This document shows positions 21,404 through 29,960 of a stretch of DNA of 33,998 bases, in pieces (positions within the stretch are counted from its first letter, which is position 1; every line of letters starts with the position of its first letter). Source of the DNA: Desulfobacteraceae bacterium (GTDB lineage: Bacteria; Desulfobacterota; DSM-4660; Desulfatiglandales; Desulfatiglandaceae); assembly GCA_003599015.1 (NCBI GenBank), contig QZIK01000088.1:1-33998 (forward strand), written 5' to 3'. Below the pieces are notes generated by a model. The model made no database searches. It saw only the letters and a program-made list of their open reading frames with translations, and had not been told where the DNA came from. Both the position numbers and the translations under genes were made by a program.

Positions 21404-23938
21404 TCATTCTTCTGCCTTAGTATGTATTTCATCTTTTTGGCTTATGAAAGTATTCGTTGAATCGCCGGCTGCGTCGCCGCCAAGAAGCACTGATTCAATG
21501 GTTGCCCTGAGGTTGTCAAGAGAGTAAGGTTTTGGTATGGCCGCAAGAAATCCATAGCGGGCAAAATCAGTAATAACCGGATCAGTGTCGTATCCGCTTG
21601 TGACAACAGCCCTTATCTTCGGGTCCAGCTCCCGAAGCCTTTTCATGGCTTCCTTTCCACCCATGCCTCCCCTGACAGTAAGATCCAGGAGGACAAGGTC
21701 AAAGGGCCTTTCTTCTTCATATGCCTTCATATAAAGATCAATCGCCTCTGCTCCATCTCGGGCCAGGACCGCTGTGTGTCCGAACTTTTCCAAAATCTCT
21801 TTGGTAAGAATTCTTACGCTTTCCTCATCGTCCATTAATAGTATGCGGGCGCTTCCTGGAGGGTCCTGGCAGGGACTGGGCTTCAATCCTATTGCCGACT
21901 CCATCTTCGGCCTTGCAGGCAGATATACATAAACACAAGTGCCTGATCCATCTTTGGACTCTACATGGATATACCCTCCGTGTCTTTTTATTATGTTGTA
22001 GGCTGTCGTAAGACCAAGTCCCATGCCCTTTTGGACTCCTCTCTCCTTTGTAGAAAAATACGGATCAAAGAGTCTGGGCAGGTGCTCTTTTGGTATGCCA
22101 GGACCATTGTCATGTATGGAAATAATTATGTATTTGCCATCCCCTGCCTTAAAAGACGATGAGGAAGACATTTCTCTTCTCATTTCCTTATTTTTAATGG
22201 AAATCTCTATTTCTCCCGCTCCATTCAGGGCCTCTCTGGCATTCACAATTATGTTGGTCAAGGCTTGGCGTATCTGTGACTCGTCGTATGATGCAATCCA
22301 CAGGGAATCATCAATATCTAATATAAATTGAACGGCAGATCCGGCAAGGGCAAGGTTTGCTGAATGGATAACTGTTTCTGAAATTACTCCAGGTCTTTTT
22401 ACAGGGGTTCCTCCACCGGAAAAGGATATGAATTTCTTAGTGAGATCCTTTGCACTAGTACAAGCCTTCTCTGCTTCAATCAGATTAAAGTGTCCGCGGG
22501 AATTTTTTTGCAATTCCATTCGAGCTATATTGATATTGCCCAATATAACGGTCAGGAGATTGTTGAAATCATGGGCGATTCCACCTGCAAGCAGACCCAG
22601 GGACTCCAGCTTTTGGGTCCTGATCAGTTCGTTTTCTGCGGCCTTTTTCTCGGTTATTTCCATAAAATTGCCAAGAAGGGCAGGTTTTCCCTCATAGGTT
22701 ATGAGGCCGGTGCTTACCATGACGAATCTTTCCCTGCCTGCCTTGTCTCTCACTCGCATTTCATAGGGCGTGAACCTTTTTGTCTTGAGCATGTTCACAA
22801 GCTCTTCCGCCATCTTCTCTTTATCTTCTGAAATGACCAGATTGAGGGAGTTCATGCCTGTAAGTTCCTCGGTGGTGTAGCCGGTCATCTTTGAAAAGAC
22901 GGGGTTTACCAGCTTGAAGATCTTGTCCTGGACAATGAACAACCCCACCTCGGCATTGTTGAACAGATCCCTGAATAGTCTCTCTGCCTGCCTGAGGGCA
23001 GTAATATCTGTTATGGATGCTACGCTTTTACCGGTATTGCCGATGGTAGAAACCCTGACATAGGCGTCCATGACCCGTCCAAACTTGTCTATGAAGCTGA
23101 ATTCGTATCCATCGGGAGCCTCCTTGTCATTAGTCCTGCGGGTTATATGATAGCCTTTCATCCTCTCAAGATCTTCAGGCGCCACGAACTGGGTCCATTT
23201 AAGCCTTCCCTCAATAGCCTCTCCGGAACACCCGCTCATTCTTTGAAACTCTGAGTTGGCCATGGATATGGTCATATCTTCTTCTATTATGACTGTTGCG
23301 GTTCCTGTGTTTTCAAAGACGGTTCTGTATTTCTGTTCGCTCTCACGAATAGCTGCTTCTGCCAGACACTTTGCCGTAACATCCCGGACGGTTCCCCTGA
23401 ATCCCGTAGGCCGGCCATCCTGATCTCTTATGAGGGATATCGAGAGCTCAAGATATGCCTTGTTTCCGTCCTGTTTGGTTATGCGACACTCAAAACCTTT
23501 GACTGCCTTGCCCGTGGAATAGACCTGATTGAAGACCCGATAAGTCTTTTCTGCATCCCCCGGGTCCATGTACTGACGGTTATTTATCCCTTCAAGTTCC
23601 TCCTTTGGTCGCCCGGCAATATGGCACATGGCCATATTGCAGAAGGTCATGTTTCCCGCGAGATCGGTTTCATAATATCCGTCTTCTATGGTTTCAAGAA
23701 TGTTGCGGTATTTCTCTTCGCTTTCTCTCAGGGCCTTTTCGGCGGAGACCTTTTCATCAACCTCCCTTTTAAGTCTTGCATTCGCGGCAACCAGGGCAGC
23801 AGTTCGCTCCTCAATTCTTATTTCAAAATCCCTCTGAACCTTCTCAAGTGCCTCTTCAGCCTGGAACCTCCTGAGCGCCTCCTGCTCTAGAAGGTCGAGC
23901 CTCTCTCTAAGTTCCTCGTATGTTGGTTTCGAACCCAT
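21404..23938 (-). CDS. Cytoplasmic hybrid histidine kinase with three PAS domains and a C-terminal receiver
   Basis: The 844-residue protein starts with a coiled coil (about 5-70). Three PAS domains follow (about 72-190, 200-312 and 318-430). The HisKA domain has the phospho-accepting H456 in GGIAHDFNNLL. The ATPase domain shows the N box (NIIVNAREAL), DNGPGIP and GMGLGL. A receiver domain begins at LLMDDEESVR with the phospho-acceptor D752 (LLDLTVRGG). No membrane segment is seen, so it senses an internal signal, perhaps redox or a ligand via PAS. No response regulator with an output domain is adjacent, so the target is unknown. The start ATG 23938 faces the M48 protease gene. Confidence 0.92.
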   Translation of the reverse strand: MGSKPTYEELRERLDLLEQEALRRFQAEEALEKVQRDFEIRIEERTAALVAANARLKREVDEKVSAEKALRESEEKYRNILETIEDGYYETDLAGNMTFCNMAMCHIAGRPKEELEGINNRQYMDPGDAEKTYRVFNQVYSTGKAVKGFECRITKQDGNKAYLELSISLIRDQDGRPTGFRGTVRDVTAKCLAEAAIRESEQKYRTVFENTGTATVIIEEDMTISMANSEFQRMSGCSGEAIEGRLKWTQFVAPEDLERMKGYHITRRTNDKEAPDGYEFSFIDKFGRVMDAYVRVSTIGNTGKSVASITDITALRQAERLFRDLFNNAEVGLFIVQDKIFKLVNPVFSKMTGYTTEELTGMNSLNLVISEDKEKMAEELVNMLKTKRFTPYEMRVRDKAGRERFVMVSTGLITYEGKPALLGNFMEITEKKAAENELIRTQKLESLGLLAGGIAHDFNNLLTVILGNINIARMELQKNSRGHFNLIEAEKACTSAKDLTKKFISFSGGGTPVKRPGVISETVIHSANLALAGSAVQFILDIDDSLWIASYDESQIRQALTNIIVNAREALNGAGEIEISIKNKEMRREMSSSSSFKAGDGKYIIISIHDNGPGIPKEHLPRLFDPYFSTKERGVQKGMGLGLTTAYNIIKRHGGYIHVESKDGSGTCVYVYLPARPKMESAIGLKPSPCQDPPGSARILLMDDEESVRILTKEILEKFGHTAVLARDGAEAIDLYMKAYEEERPFDLVLLDLTVRGGMGGKEAMKRLRELDPKIRAVVTSGYDTDPVITDFARYGFLAAIPKPYSLDNLRATIESVLLGGDAAGDSTNTFISQKDEIHTKAEE

Positions 23939-23962
23939 GACAGAGCTGCCTCTCCTTGATAT

Positions 23963-23992
23963 TTACACCCCCTTGAAATGCGGGGGGTATAA
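23963..23992. repeat. GC-rich hairpin in the divergent kinase/protease intergenic region
   Basis: ACCCCC (23967-23972) pairs with GGGGGT (23983-23988); the stem extends by three A-T pairs beyond one mismatch. It lies 25 nt upstream of the kinase ATG, so in that mRNA it could sit near the ribosome site. It may equally be an operator or a remnant terminator. Confidence 0.35.
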
Positions 23993-24003
23993 GGGTTCAG
24001 GGT

Positions 24004-24032
24004 TTGCAAAAGACCTTTTAGCATGGTAGCAT
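24004..24032 (+). promoter_or_regulatory. Possible promoter of the M48 protease operon
   Basis: TTGCAA (24004-24009) and TAGCAT (24027-24032) are separated by 17 nt, with the ATG 36 nt further on. Both boxes deviate from consensus. Confidence 0.4.
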
Positions 24033-24068
24033 GGCAAAACCAAGTCCAAAAAAAGGGATCTATTTTTC

Positions 24069-25493
24069 ATGAAAATCCGCACAACCAGTTTAAGGCTCTG
24101 GGCAAAAACGGTTACGTGTGTCATCCTGCTATGGAGCTTTTTGGTGCAGCCGGAATCGGCAAGGGCTCTTTCCATAGAAGAGGAAACAACACTGGGACAG
24201 GAGTTTTTTTCTCAGGTTAACCGATACTTTAATCTTGTCGAAGATGATTTCCTCACCGAGTACCTAAACTCTCTGGGTCTATATCTTGTAAGATCAATAG
24301 AAGCGCCGCCTTTTCCTTTCAAGTTTCATCTGATCAAGGACGGGTCTCTAAACGCCTTTGCAGGCCCGGGCGGATACGTTTTTATGTTTACTGGTCTGGT
24401 GATGGAGATGGACAGGGTAGATGAACTTGCCGCAGTTGTGTGCCACGAGATTGCCCATGTCTCGTCCAGGCATCTTTCAACCCGCATCGAACAGGGCAAG
24501 AAGATAGGCCTGGCTACCCTGGCGGGCATTCTCGCCGGGGTCCTTATTGGCGGCCCTGCAGCTGGGGCCATTGTCAGCGGTACAATGGCGGCAGGGATCC
24601 AGACCCAGCTTTACTACAGCAGAAACGATGAGAGGGAGGCCGACCAGCGGGGATTTTTATATATGAAGAACGCCGGGTTCGATCCAAGGGCCATGGTATC
24701 GGTGTTGTCCAAAATAGAAAGAGGAAGGTGGATGGGAACAGACAAGGTTCCGGCTTATCTTCTTACCCATCCTACGGGTCCTGAACGCATGGCTAACCTG
24801 GATATCATTACAAGGGAATATACCGAAGGTCCCCTGCCTCCGGAAGCCCATTTTTTTGCCTCGGAATATCCTTTTTTCAGAGCTACCGTCGTGGCAATGA
24901 ACATGGATTCCAATGATGCAGCAAGGGTGTTCAAATCCGAGATCAAAGGTAACCCGAAATCTGCCGTTGGCTATTTCGGTCTTGGACTTGTGATGAAGGG
25001 AAAGGCTGATTTTGATATGGCTTCCGAATATCTTGCAAGAGCCTCTAGAATTGCCCCCGAGTCAGCGGTTGTGCTGCGAAGCCTTGCCGACACATATCAG
25101 GCGAGCGGCAGGGTGAATGAAGCGATTTCAGTGCTTGAAAGGGTGCTTGAAAAGGACCGGAATGATAAGGCGGCTCTATTCCTTTTGGCAGGATGCCATC
25201 AGTATTTGGGTAACGATGCAAAGGCTGTATCAATATATGAAAAGCTTGTTTCATTTCCCCCTGTAAAGGACGACGTCTTCCATAACCTTGGTGTTTCTTA
25301 CGGAAGGCTTGAGAAACTTTCCCTTGCTCATCTTAATTTCGGTATATTCTTTAAGAAGAAGGGTGAGTCCAGCAAGGCCAGATTTCACTTCGAGAAGGCC
25401 ATGGAACTGGCAGCAGGCGATAATGAAATGGCAGACCGCATAAAAAAAGCAATGGAAAGCGGGCCTCGCCCCAAGAGGCAGCAAAGCAGATGA
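24069..25493 (+). CDS. Exported M48 family metalloprotease with TPR repeats (BepA-like)
   Basis: The 474-residue protein begins with a signal peptide (about 1-33, cleavage likely after ESARA). The M48 zinc motif HEIAH is at 126-130, with the third ligand E190 in EREAD. A glycine-rich hydrophobic stretch at about 147-175 lies between them, as in BepA/YfgC. From about residue 265 there are several TPR repeats (SAVGYFGLGLVMKGKADFDM and similar). BepA works in the periplasm on outer-membrane protein assembly; the same role is likely here and supports a Gram-negative host. It starts a plus-strand run with the membrane protein gene 36 nt downstream. Confidence 0.9.
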   Translation: MKIRTTSLRLWAKTVTCVILLWSFLVQPESARALSIEEETTLGQEFFSQVNRYFNLVEDDFLTEYLNSLGLYLVRSIEAPPFPFKFHLIKDGSLNAFAGPGGYVFMFTGLVMEMDRVDELAAVVCHEIAHVSSRHLSTRIEQGKKIGLATLAGILAGVLIGGPAAGAIVSGTMAAGIQTQLYYSRNDEREADQRGFLYMKNAGFDPRAMVSVLSKIERGRWMGTDKVPAYLLTHPTGPERMANLDIITREYTEGPLPPEAHFFASEYPFFRATVVAMNMDSNDAARVFKSEIKGNPKSAVGYFGLGLVMKGKADFDMASEYLARASRIAPESAVVLRSLADTYQASGRVNEAISVLERVLEKDRNDKAALFLLAGCHQYLGNDAKAVSIYEKLVSFPPVKDDVFHNLGVSYGRLEKLSLAHLNFGIFFKKKGESSKARFHFEKAMELAAGDNEMADRIKKAMESGPRPKRQQSR

Positions 25494-25529
25494 AGCAAAG
25501 GTTTGATTGGCGCAATTAGGAAATGAAAA

Positions 25530-26069
25530 ATGTTGGGAAGATTCATTCTGAGGGTGATCCCTTTAACCTTTCTTTTTGCAGTCTTCTACGGAGGGTATCT
25601 TGTTGTTGCCGATATCTGCAGACTTCCTTTCAGAGCGACCAACGACGAACTTCACAGGTCCGGCAGCCCTTTAACCCTTGATATTTTGATTCCCGCAGGT
25701 GTTCATATAGATGAAAAAATAACCATTGGAGATGTTGCCAGGTTGAGATTAAAAAAAGAGGGCTCCGTGGTGGAGCGGAGCATCAGATATGTGTCAGGCA
25801 TCATTCCGCCACGGTACAGACTCACTGCTGATCTTATGCTGTTCTTCTTCTGGTCGTTCCTCTATATGATTTTTCTGAGGGTTTTTACATTTGCCGGGTA
25901 TGGTCGGTCAATGAGGATAAGTCTGTTTTTCGGAGGCATAACCTATTATTTCATGCCTGACTTTTCAGCCGGGTTATGGGACGATGCAGCCTTTATAGGT
26001 ATTCCGATCCTTGTCATTATAGCGACGTTTGTTGTCCGTCGAAGAAAAAAGGAACGGTATCTAGCCTGA
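25530..26069 (+). CDS. Predicted small inner-membrane protein of unknown function
   Basis: The 179-residue protein has hydrophobic segments at about 7-27, 100-121, 129-145 and 153-169. A loop of about 70 residues (30-98) between the first and second segments is probably exposed on one side of the membrane. The C-terminus is basic (RRRKKER), which suggests it stays in the cytoplasm. I do not recognise the family. It lies between an exported protease gene (36 nt upstream) and the diadenylate cyclase gene (37 nt downstream) on the same strand, which hints at envelope homeostasis. The start is preceded by AGGAAATG-like sequence. Confidence 0.72.
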   Translation: MLGRFILRVIPLTFLFAVFYGGYLVVADICRLPFRATNDELHRSGSPLTLDILIPAGVHIDEKITIGDVARLRLKKEGSVVERSIRYVSGIIPPRYRLTADLMLFFFWSFLYMIFLRVFTFAGYGRSMRISLFFGGITYYFMPDFSAGLWDDAAFIGIPILVIIATFVVRRRKKERYLA

Positions 26070-26106
26070 TGATCATGGATTATCAGTCAAAGGGGAAACA
26101 ATCGGC

Positions 26107-27276
26107 ATGGATTTTCTGGCCATAGTTACGACTCTCAGAATCAGGGATTTGGCTGATATCCTGCTTCTGGGCATACTTGTATATCATCTTTATCTGTGGT
26201 TCAGGGGCACCAAGGCCTTTAAGGCACTTATAGGGATGGTGGCTATGGGTGTTGTTTTTACTATAGCCAGGACATGGGGTCTTTTTTTGACTACGTGGGT
26301 TTTTCAAATACTTTGGCAGGTCCTGGTAATATTGCTTATCATACTTTTTCAATCAGAGATCCGTCAGGTTTTAGAGAGAGTAAACCCAATGAGAGTACTT
26401 GGGTTCAGAAGGCCCAATTCATCTGTGGACTGGGCGGGGGATCTGTCGGACGCCATCTTCAAACTCGCTTCTCGAAGAATAGGGGCACTGGTCATCCTGG
26501 AGAGATCGGACAGGGTAAATGAGTGGATTACAGCAGGCCAGAGCATTGAAGCGGATGCCGGCCTGGAGATACTTATGAGTATCTTTCAAAAGGATTCCCC
26601 TCTTCATGACGGCGCCATCCTGGTCAGGGAGGGACGTCTGAAAAAGGCAGCATGTTATCTTCCCCTCAGCTCTGCGGAAGGTCTTCCCAAGGAGTGGGGG
26701 ACAAGGCACAGGGCCGCTCTAGGACTCAGCGAACGGTGCGATGCGTGGGTTATAGCGGTCTCTGAAGAAAGAGGGACCGTATCCATTGCCAGAGGAGGGG
26801 CTATGACAGGGGTTAAGGGCAAGGAACCCCTGGCCTCGTTGATCTCAGAGGGGATCCTTCCCAAGGCTCAATCCCAGCGCTCCTGGGGGGAAAGGGTTAA
26901 GTCCTATTTTACAATCAACTGGGCCGCCAAGCTCCTTGCAATATCAGTTGTTTCCGCAACATGGCTCCTTCTGGCAGGCCAGCAGGATTTTGAGGTGAGC
27001 TTTTATGTGCCCCCCGTCCTCAGGAATGTTCCGGCAGATAAGGAGATAGCTGAGCCTGTTAATCCCAGGGTGAACCTTACCGTCAGAGGACTCAGGAGGG
27101 ACGCCAGTACCTTGAGAAGCAGCGACGTAAGAGTTGAGATAGATCTTTCCCTGGCACACCTGGGGTACACGGTTTTTCCTGTAAGCAGGGACCAGGTTTT
27201 TCTTCCCAACGACAGGATCCAGATTGTACAGATAAGGCCGACTCAGATGGAATTCAAACTGCGCAATAAACAGTGA
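26107..27276 (+). CDS. cdaA: Membrane diadenylate cyclase CdaA fused to a YbbR/CdaR-like domain
   Basis: The 389-residue protein starts with CdaA-type transmembrane helices (about 15-82). The DAC cyclase domain has DGA at 168-170 (PLHDGAILV) and RHR at 200-202 (WGTRHRAALG), the two catalytic signatures for making c-di-AMP from two ATP. After a linker a further membrane helix (about 273-291) leads to a YbbR-like beta domain (293-389; VSFYVPPVLRNVP, VNLTVRGLR), which would face the periplasm. CdaR, the regulator of CdaA, has repeated YbbR domains and is usually a separate gene; here one is part of the enzyme. The ATG at 26107 follows AGGGGAAAC. c-di-AMP controls osmotic balance and cell wall, matching the envelope neighbours. 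Confidence 0.9.
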   Translation: MDFLAIVTTLRIRDLADILLLGILVYHLYLWFRGTKAFKALIGMVAMGVVFTIARTWGLFLTTWVFQILWQVLVILLIILFQSEIRQVLERVNPMRVLGFRRPNSSVDWAGDLSDAIFKLASRRIGALVILERSDRVNEWITAGQSIEADAGLEILMSIFQKDSPLHDGAILVREGRLKKAACYLPLSSAEGLPKEWGTRHRAALGLSERCDAWVIAVSEERGTVSIARGGAMTGVKGKEPLASLISEGILPKAQSQRSWGERVKSYFTINWAAKLLAISVVSATWLLLAGQQDFEVSFYVPPVLRNVPADKEIAEPVNPRVNLTVRGLRRDASTLRSSDVRVEIDLSLAHLGYTVFPVSRDQVFLPNDRIQIVQIRPTQMEFKLRNKQ

Positions 27277-27384
27277 ATGTCTTTATGATAGTGAAGTCCG
27301 ATCCGCGACTGAGAGGCCAGAGTGCTTGCATGAAACAGTAAAGATTGGACATAACCAAAATAGGAAGAGAGGTTAGAGACTGCC

Positions 27385-29949
27385 ATGACCGTCCCCATCG
27401 CCGCCCTTGATATAAAGCCGCGCATCCCCGAAAGGTTTAAACCATTAAGCGATCTTGCCCACAACGTATGGTTTGAGTGGAACTACGAGTCCAGCGACCT
27501 TTTCAGAAGGCTCAGCCCGGAACTGTGGGAGGAGACAGGGAGAAATCCGGCAGCGCTTTTGGGCAAACTGAGGCAGAGCGATCTGGAGCTCCTTGCCTCA
27601 GATGAGGGTTTCCTGGCCCACATGGATAGAGTTATTCAGGAGTTTAACAGGTATATGTCCGAAAAGAGAAATCCCAAGGTCTTTGGAGACAGAAACAATC
27701 CTTTTACGGTAGCCTATTTTACTGCCGAGTGCGGAGTTGCAGGATGTCTTCCCATTTATTCTGGAGGCCTTGGCATACTGTCCGGGGATCACCTTAAATC
27801 GGCAAGCGACCTGAATCTTCCCCTGGTAGGTGTTTCGCTTGCTTATCAGCAGGGATATTTCCGGCAGTACCTGAGCAAAGAAGGCTGGCAGATGGAGACA
27901 TATCCTGCCATACAGTTTACCTCAACGCCTATGAAGCTGGTGCGGACCTCTGATGGGTCTCCTTTGAGGATAGCGCTTTCCATGAGGGGAGAGCAGGTGT
28001 GGATTCAGGCCTGGCAGGTGGATGTTGGGAGAACCCAGCTGTATCTCCTTGACACAAATGTTCCCGAGAACTCCCCCTGGATGAGGGACATAACCTCCCA
28101 GCTGTATGGAGGGGACCGTGACATGAGGATCCGCCAGGAGATTGTTCTGGGCATAGGCGGGGTGAGGATGCTCAAGAACCTTGGTATTGAAGCTACAATC
28201 TATCACATGAACGAGGGGCACAGTGCCTTTGCTGCCTTTGAGCGGATACGAAGTCTGAAAGCGGATTCCGGTTTGAGCTTCAACGAGGCACTTGAACTGG
28301 TAAGGGTAACCAATGTCTTTACAACCCATACCCCGGTGCCGGCAGGCATTGATATATTTCATCCTGATCTGATGAGAACGTATTTTGAGGATTTCGCAAG
28401 ATCAATGGGTATAAGCTTTGATGTAATGCTGGCATTCGGCCGGCAGAACCCCAGAGACAGGGAAGAGCCTTTTTCCATGGCTGTGCTTGCCCTGCGTCTT
28501 TCAACATGGAATAACGCCGTCAGCAGGCTTCATGGGAAGGTTAGCAGAAAAATGTGGCAGAAAATATGGCCCAAGACTCCGGAGATTGATCTTCCCATCA
28601 GCTATACCACAAATGGAGTCCATATCCCGACATGGATCTGCCAGGGCATGGCCGAACATTATAATCGGTATCTGGGTCCCAGATGGATTGAGGATCCGGA
28701 CAATGAAAAGGTTTGGGAGAGGGTGGACAGAATTCCGGACACGGAACTCTGGAGGACCCACGAGCAGGCAAGGGCAAGGCTTGTGGCCTTCTGCCGGCGC
28801 AGGCTGCGTGATCAGATGGCGAGAAGAGGATTTTCCAATCGCGATATGGCCATAGTGGATGAGGTGCTTGATCCGGAGGCCTTGACCATAGGATTTGCAA
28901 GGCGCTTTGCACCATACAAAAGGGCGCATCTTGTCCTGAGGGATCTGACGCGTCTGGAGAGAATACTGACCAATAAGACTCAGCCAGCCCAGATCATCTT
29001 TGCCGGAAAGGCACATCCCCAGGACCACATGGGCAAGGAGCTCATCAAACATCTCATTGAAATAGCTGAAAAGGACAACCTGAGACGGCGTGTTGTGTTT
29101 CTCGAAGACTATGACATGGAAGTGGCCCGCAATATGGTGCAGGGGGTGGACGTCTGGCTAAATACGCCCAGAAGGCCGCTCGAGGCGTGTGGTACGAGCG
29201 GTATGAAGGCTGTTGCCAACGGAGCCCTTCATATGAGCGTTCTGGACGGATGGTGGGATGAAGGATACGACAGAGAGATAGGGTGGGCAATAGGCAGGGG
29301 AGAGGAATACCAGGATGAGAGCTTTCAGGATGATCTTGAAAGCAGGGCCCTCTATGACATCCTGGAAAAAGACGTGGTGCCTCTTTTCTACGACAGAGGG
29401 GCAGACCGATTGCCGCGCAAGTGGCTTTCAATGATGAAGATGTCCCTGCGCCGTCTTTGCCCTGTCTTCAACACCCATCGAATGGTGGAGGAATACTGGG
29501 ATCGCTTTTATGTGCCTGCTGCTGTCCATGAAGAAAGACTGATGGGCAAAGATAGGGAAGGTCTCAGGAGGCTTGCATCCTGGAGGGAGAAGATCATGTA
29601 TAACTGGTCGGGTGTCTCCATAAAGGCGGTAAGGATGCAGCAGATCTCCGAACTTGAAGCGGGCGGAACCTATCATGTGGAAGCTGATGTCACCCTGGGA
29701 GAGCTGAGCCCACAGGAGGTGATGGTGGCTGCCTACTGTGGAAGACTGGATTCTTCGGGGCAGTTTCTTGACCGTTTTGAGCAGGTTATGAACCCTGTTG
29801 AGGTCTTTGGGGACCGATCATACAGGTATGCAGGAGATGTTCAGTTTCAGGAGGTAGGAAGATTCGGAATAAATGTGAGGATTACGCCGAACCATCCTAT
29901 CCTGGAAAACCGTCACTCCATGGGGCTTGCAATCTGGGCCAAGGAGTGA
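27385..29949 (+). CDS. glgP: Alpha-glucan (glycogen/maltodextrin) phosphorylase
   Basis: The 854-residue protein belongs to the long bacterial/archaeal glucan phosphorylase group. The N-terminus (FKPLSDLAHNVWFEWN) is the lead domain, followed by ECGVAGCLPIYSGGLGILSGDH and the PLP region ACGTSGMKAVANGALHMSVL with K608 as the PLP lysine. WWDEGYD follows. It releases glucose 1-phosphate from storage glucan. A 108-bp gap from cdaA suggests its own promoter; GAGAGG precedes the ATG. It converges on the flavoprotein gene with 11 nt between stops. No other glycogen gene is nearby. Confidence 0.93.
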   Translation: MTVPIAALDIKPRIPERFKPLSDLAHNVWFEWNYESSDLFRRLSPELWEETGRNPAALLGKLRQSDLELLASDEGFLAHMDRVIQEFNRYMSEKRNPKVFGDRNNPFTVAYFTAECGVAGCLPIYSGGLGILSGDHLKSASDLNLPLVGVSLAYQQGYFRQYLSKEGWQMETYPAIQFTSTPMKLVRTSDGSPLRIALSMRGEQVWIQAWQVDVGRTQLYLLDTNVPENSPWMRDITSQLYGGDRDMRIRQEIVLGIGGVRMLKNLGIEATIYHMNEGHSAFAAFERIRSLKADSGLSFNEALELVRVTNVFTTHTPVPAGIDIFHPDLMRTYFEDFARSMGISFDVMLAFGRQNPRDREEPFSMAVLALRLSTWNNAVSRLHGKVSRKMWQKIWPKTPEIDLPISYTTNGVHIPTWICQGMAEHYNRYLGPRWIEDPDNEKVWERVDRIPDTELWRTHEQARARLVAFCRRRLRDQMARRGFSNRDMAIVDEVLDPEALTIGFARRFAPYKRAHLVLRDLTRLERILTNKTQPAQIIFAGKAHPQDHMGKELIKHLIEIAEKDNLRRRVVFLEDYDMEVARNMVQGVDVWLNTPRRPLEACGTSGMKAVANGALHMSVLDGWWDEGYDREIGWAIGRGEEYQDESFQDDLESRALYDILEKDVVPLFYDRGADRLPRKWLSMMKMSLRRLCPVFNTHRMVEEYWDRFYVPAAVHEERLMGKDREGLRRLASWREKIMYNWSGVSIKAVRMQQISELEAGGTYHVEADVTLGELSPQEVMVAAYCGRLDSSGQFLDRFEQVMNPVEVFGDRSYRYAGDVQFQEVGRFGINVRITPNHPILENRHSMGLAIWAKE

Positions 29950-29960
29950 TCAGGAAAGCT

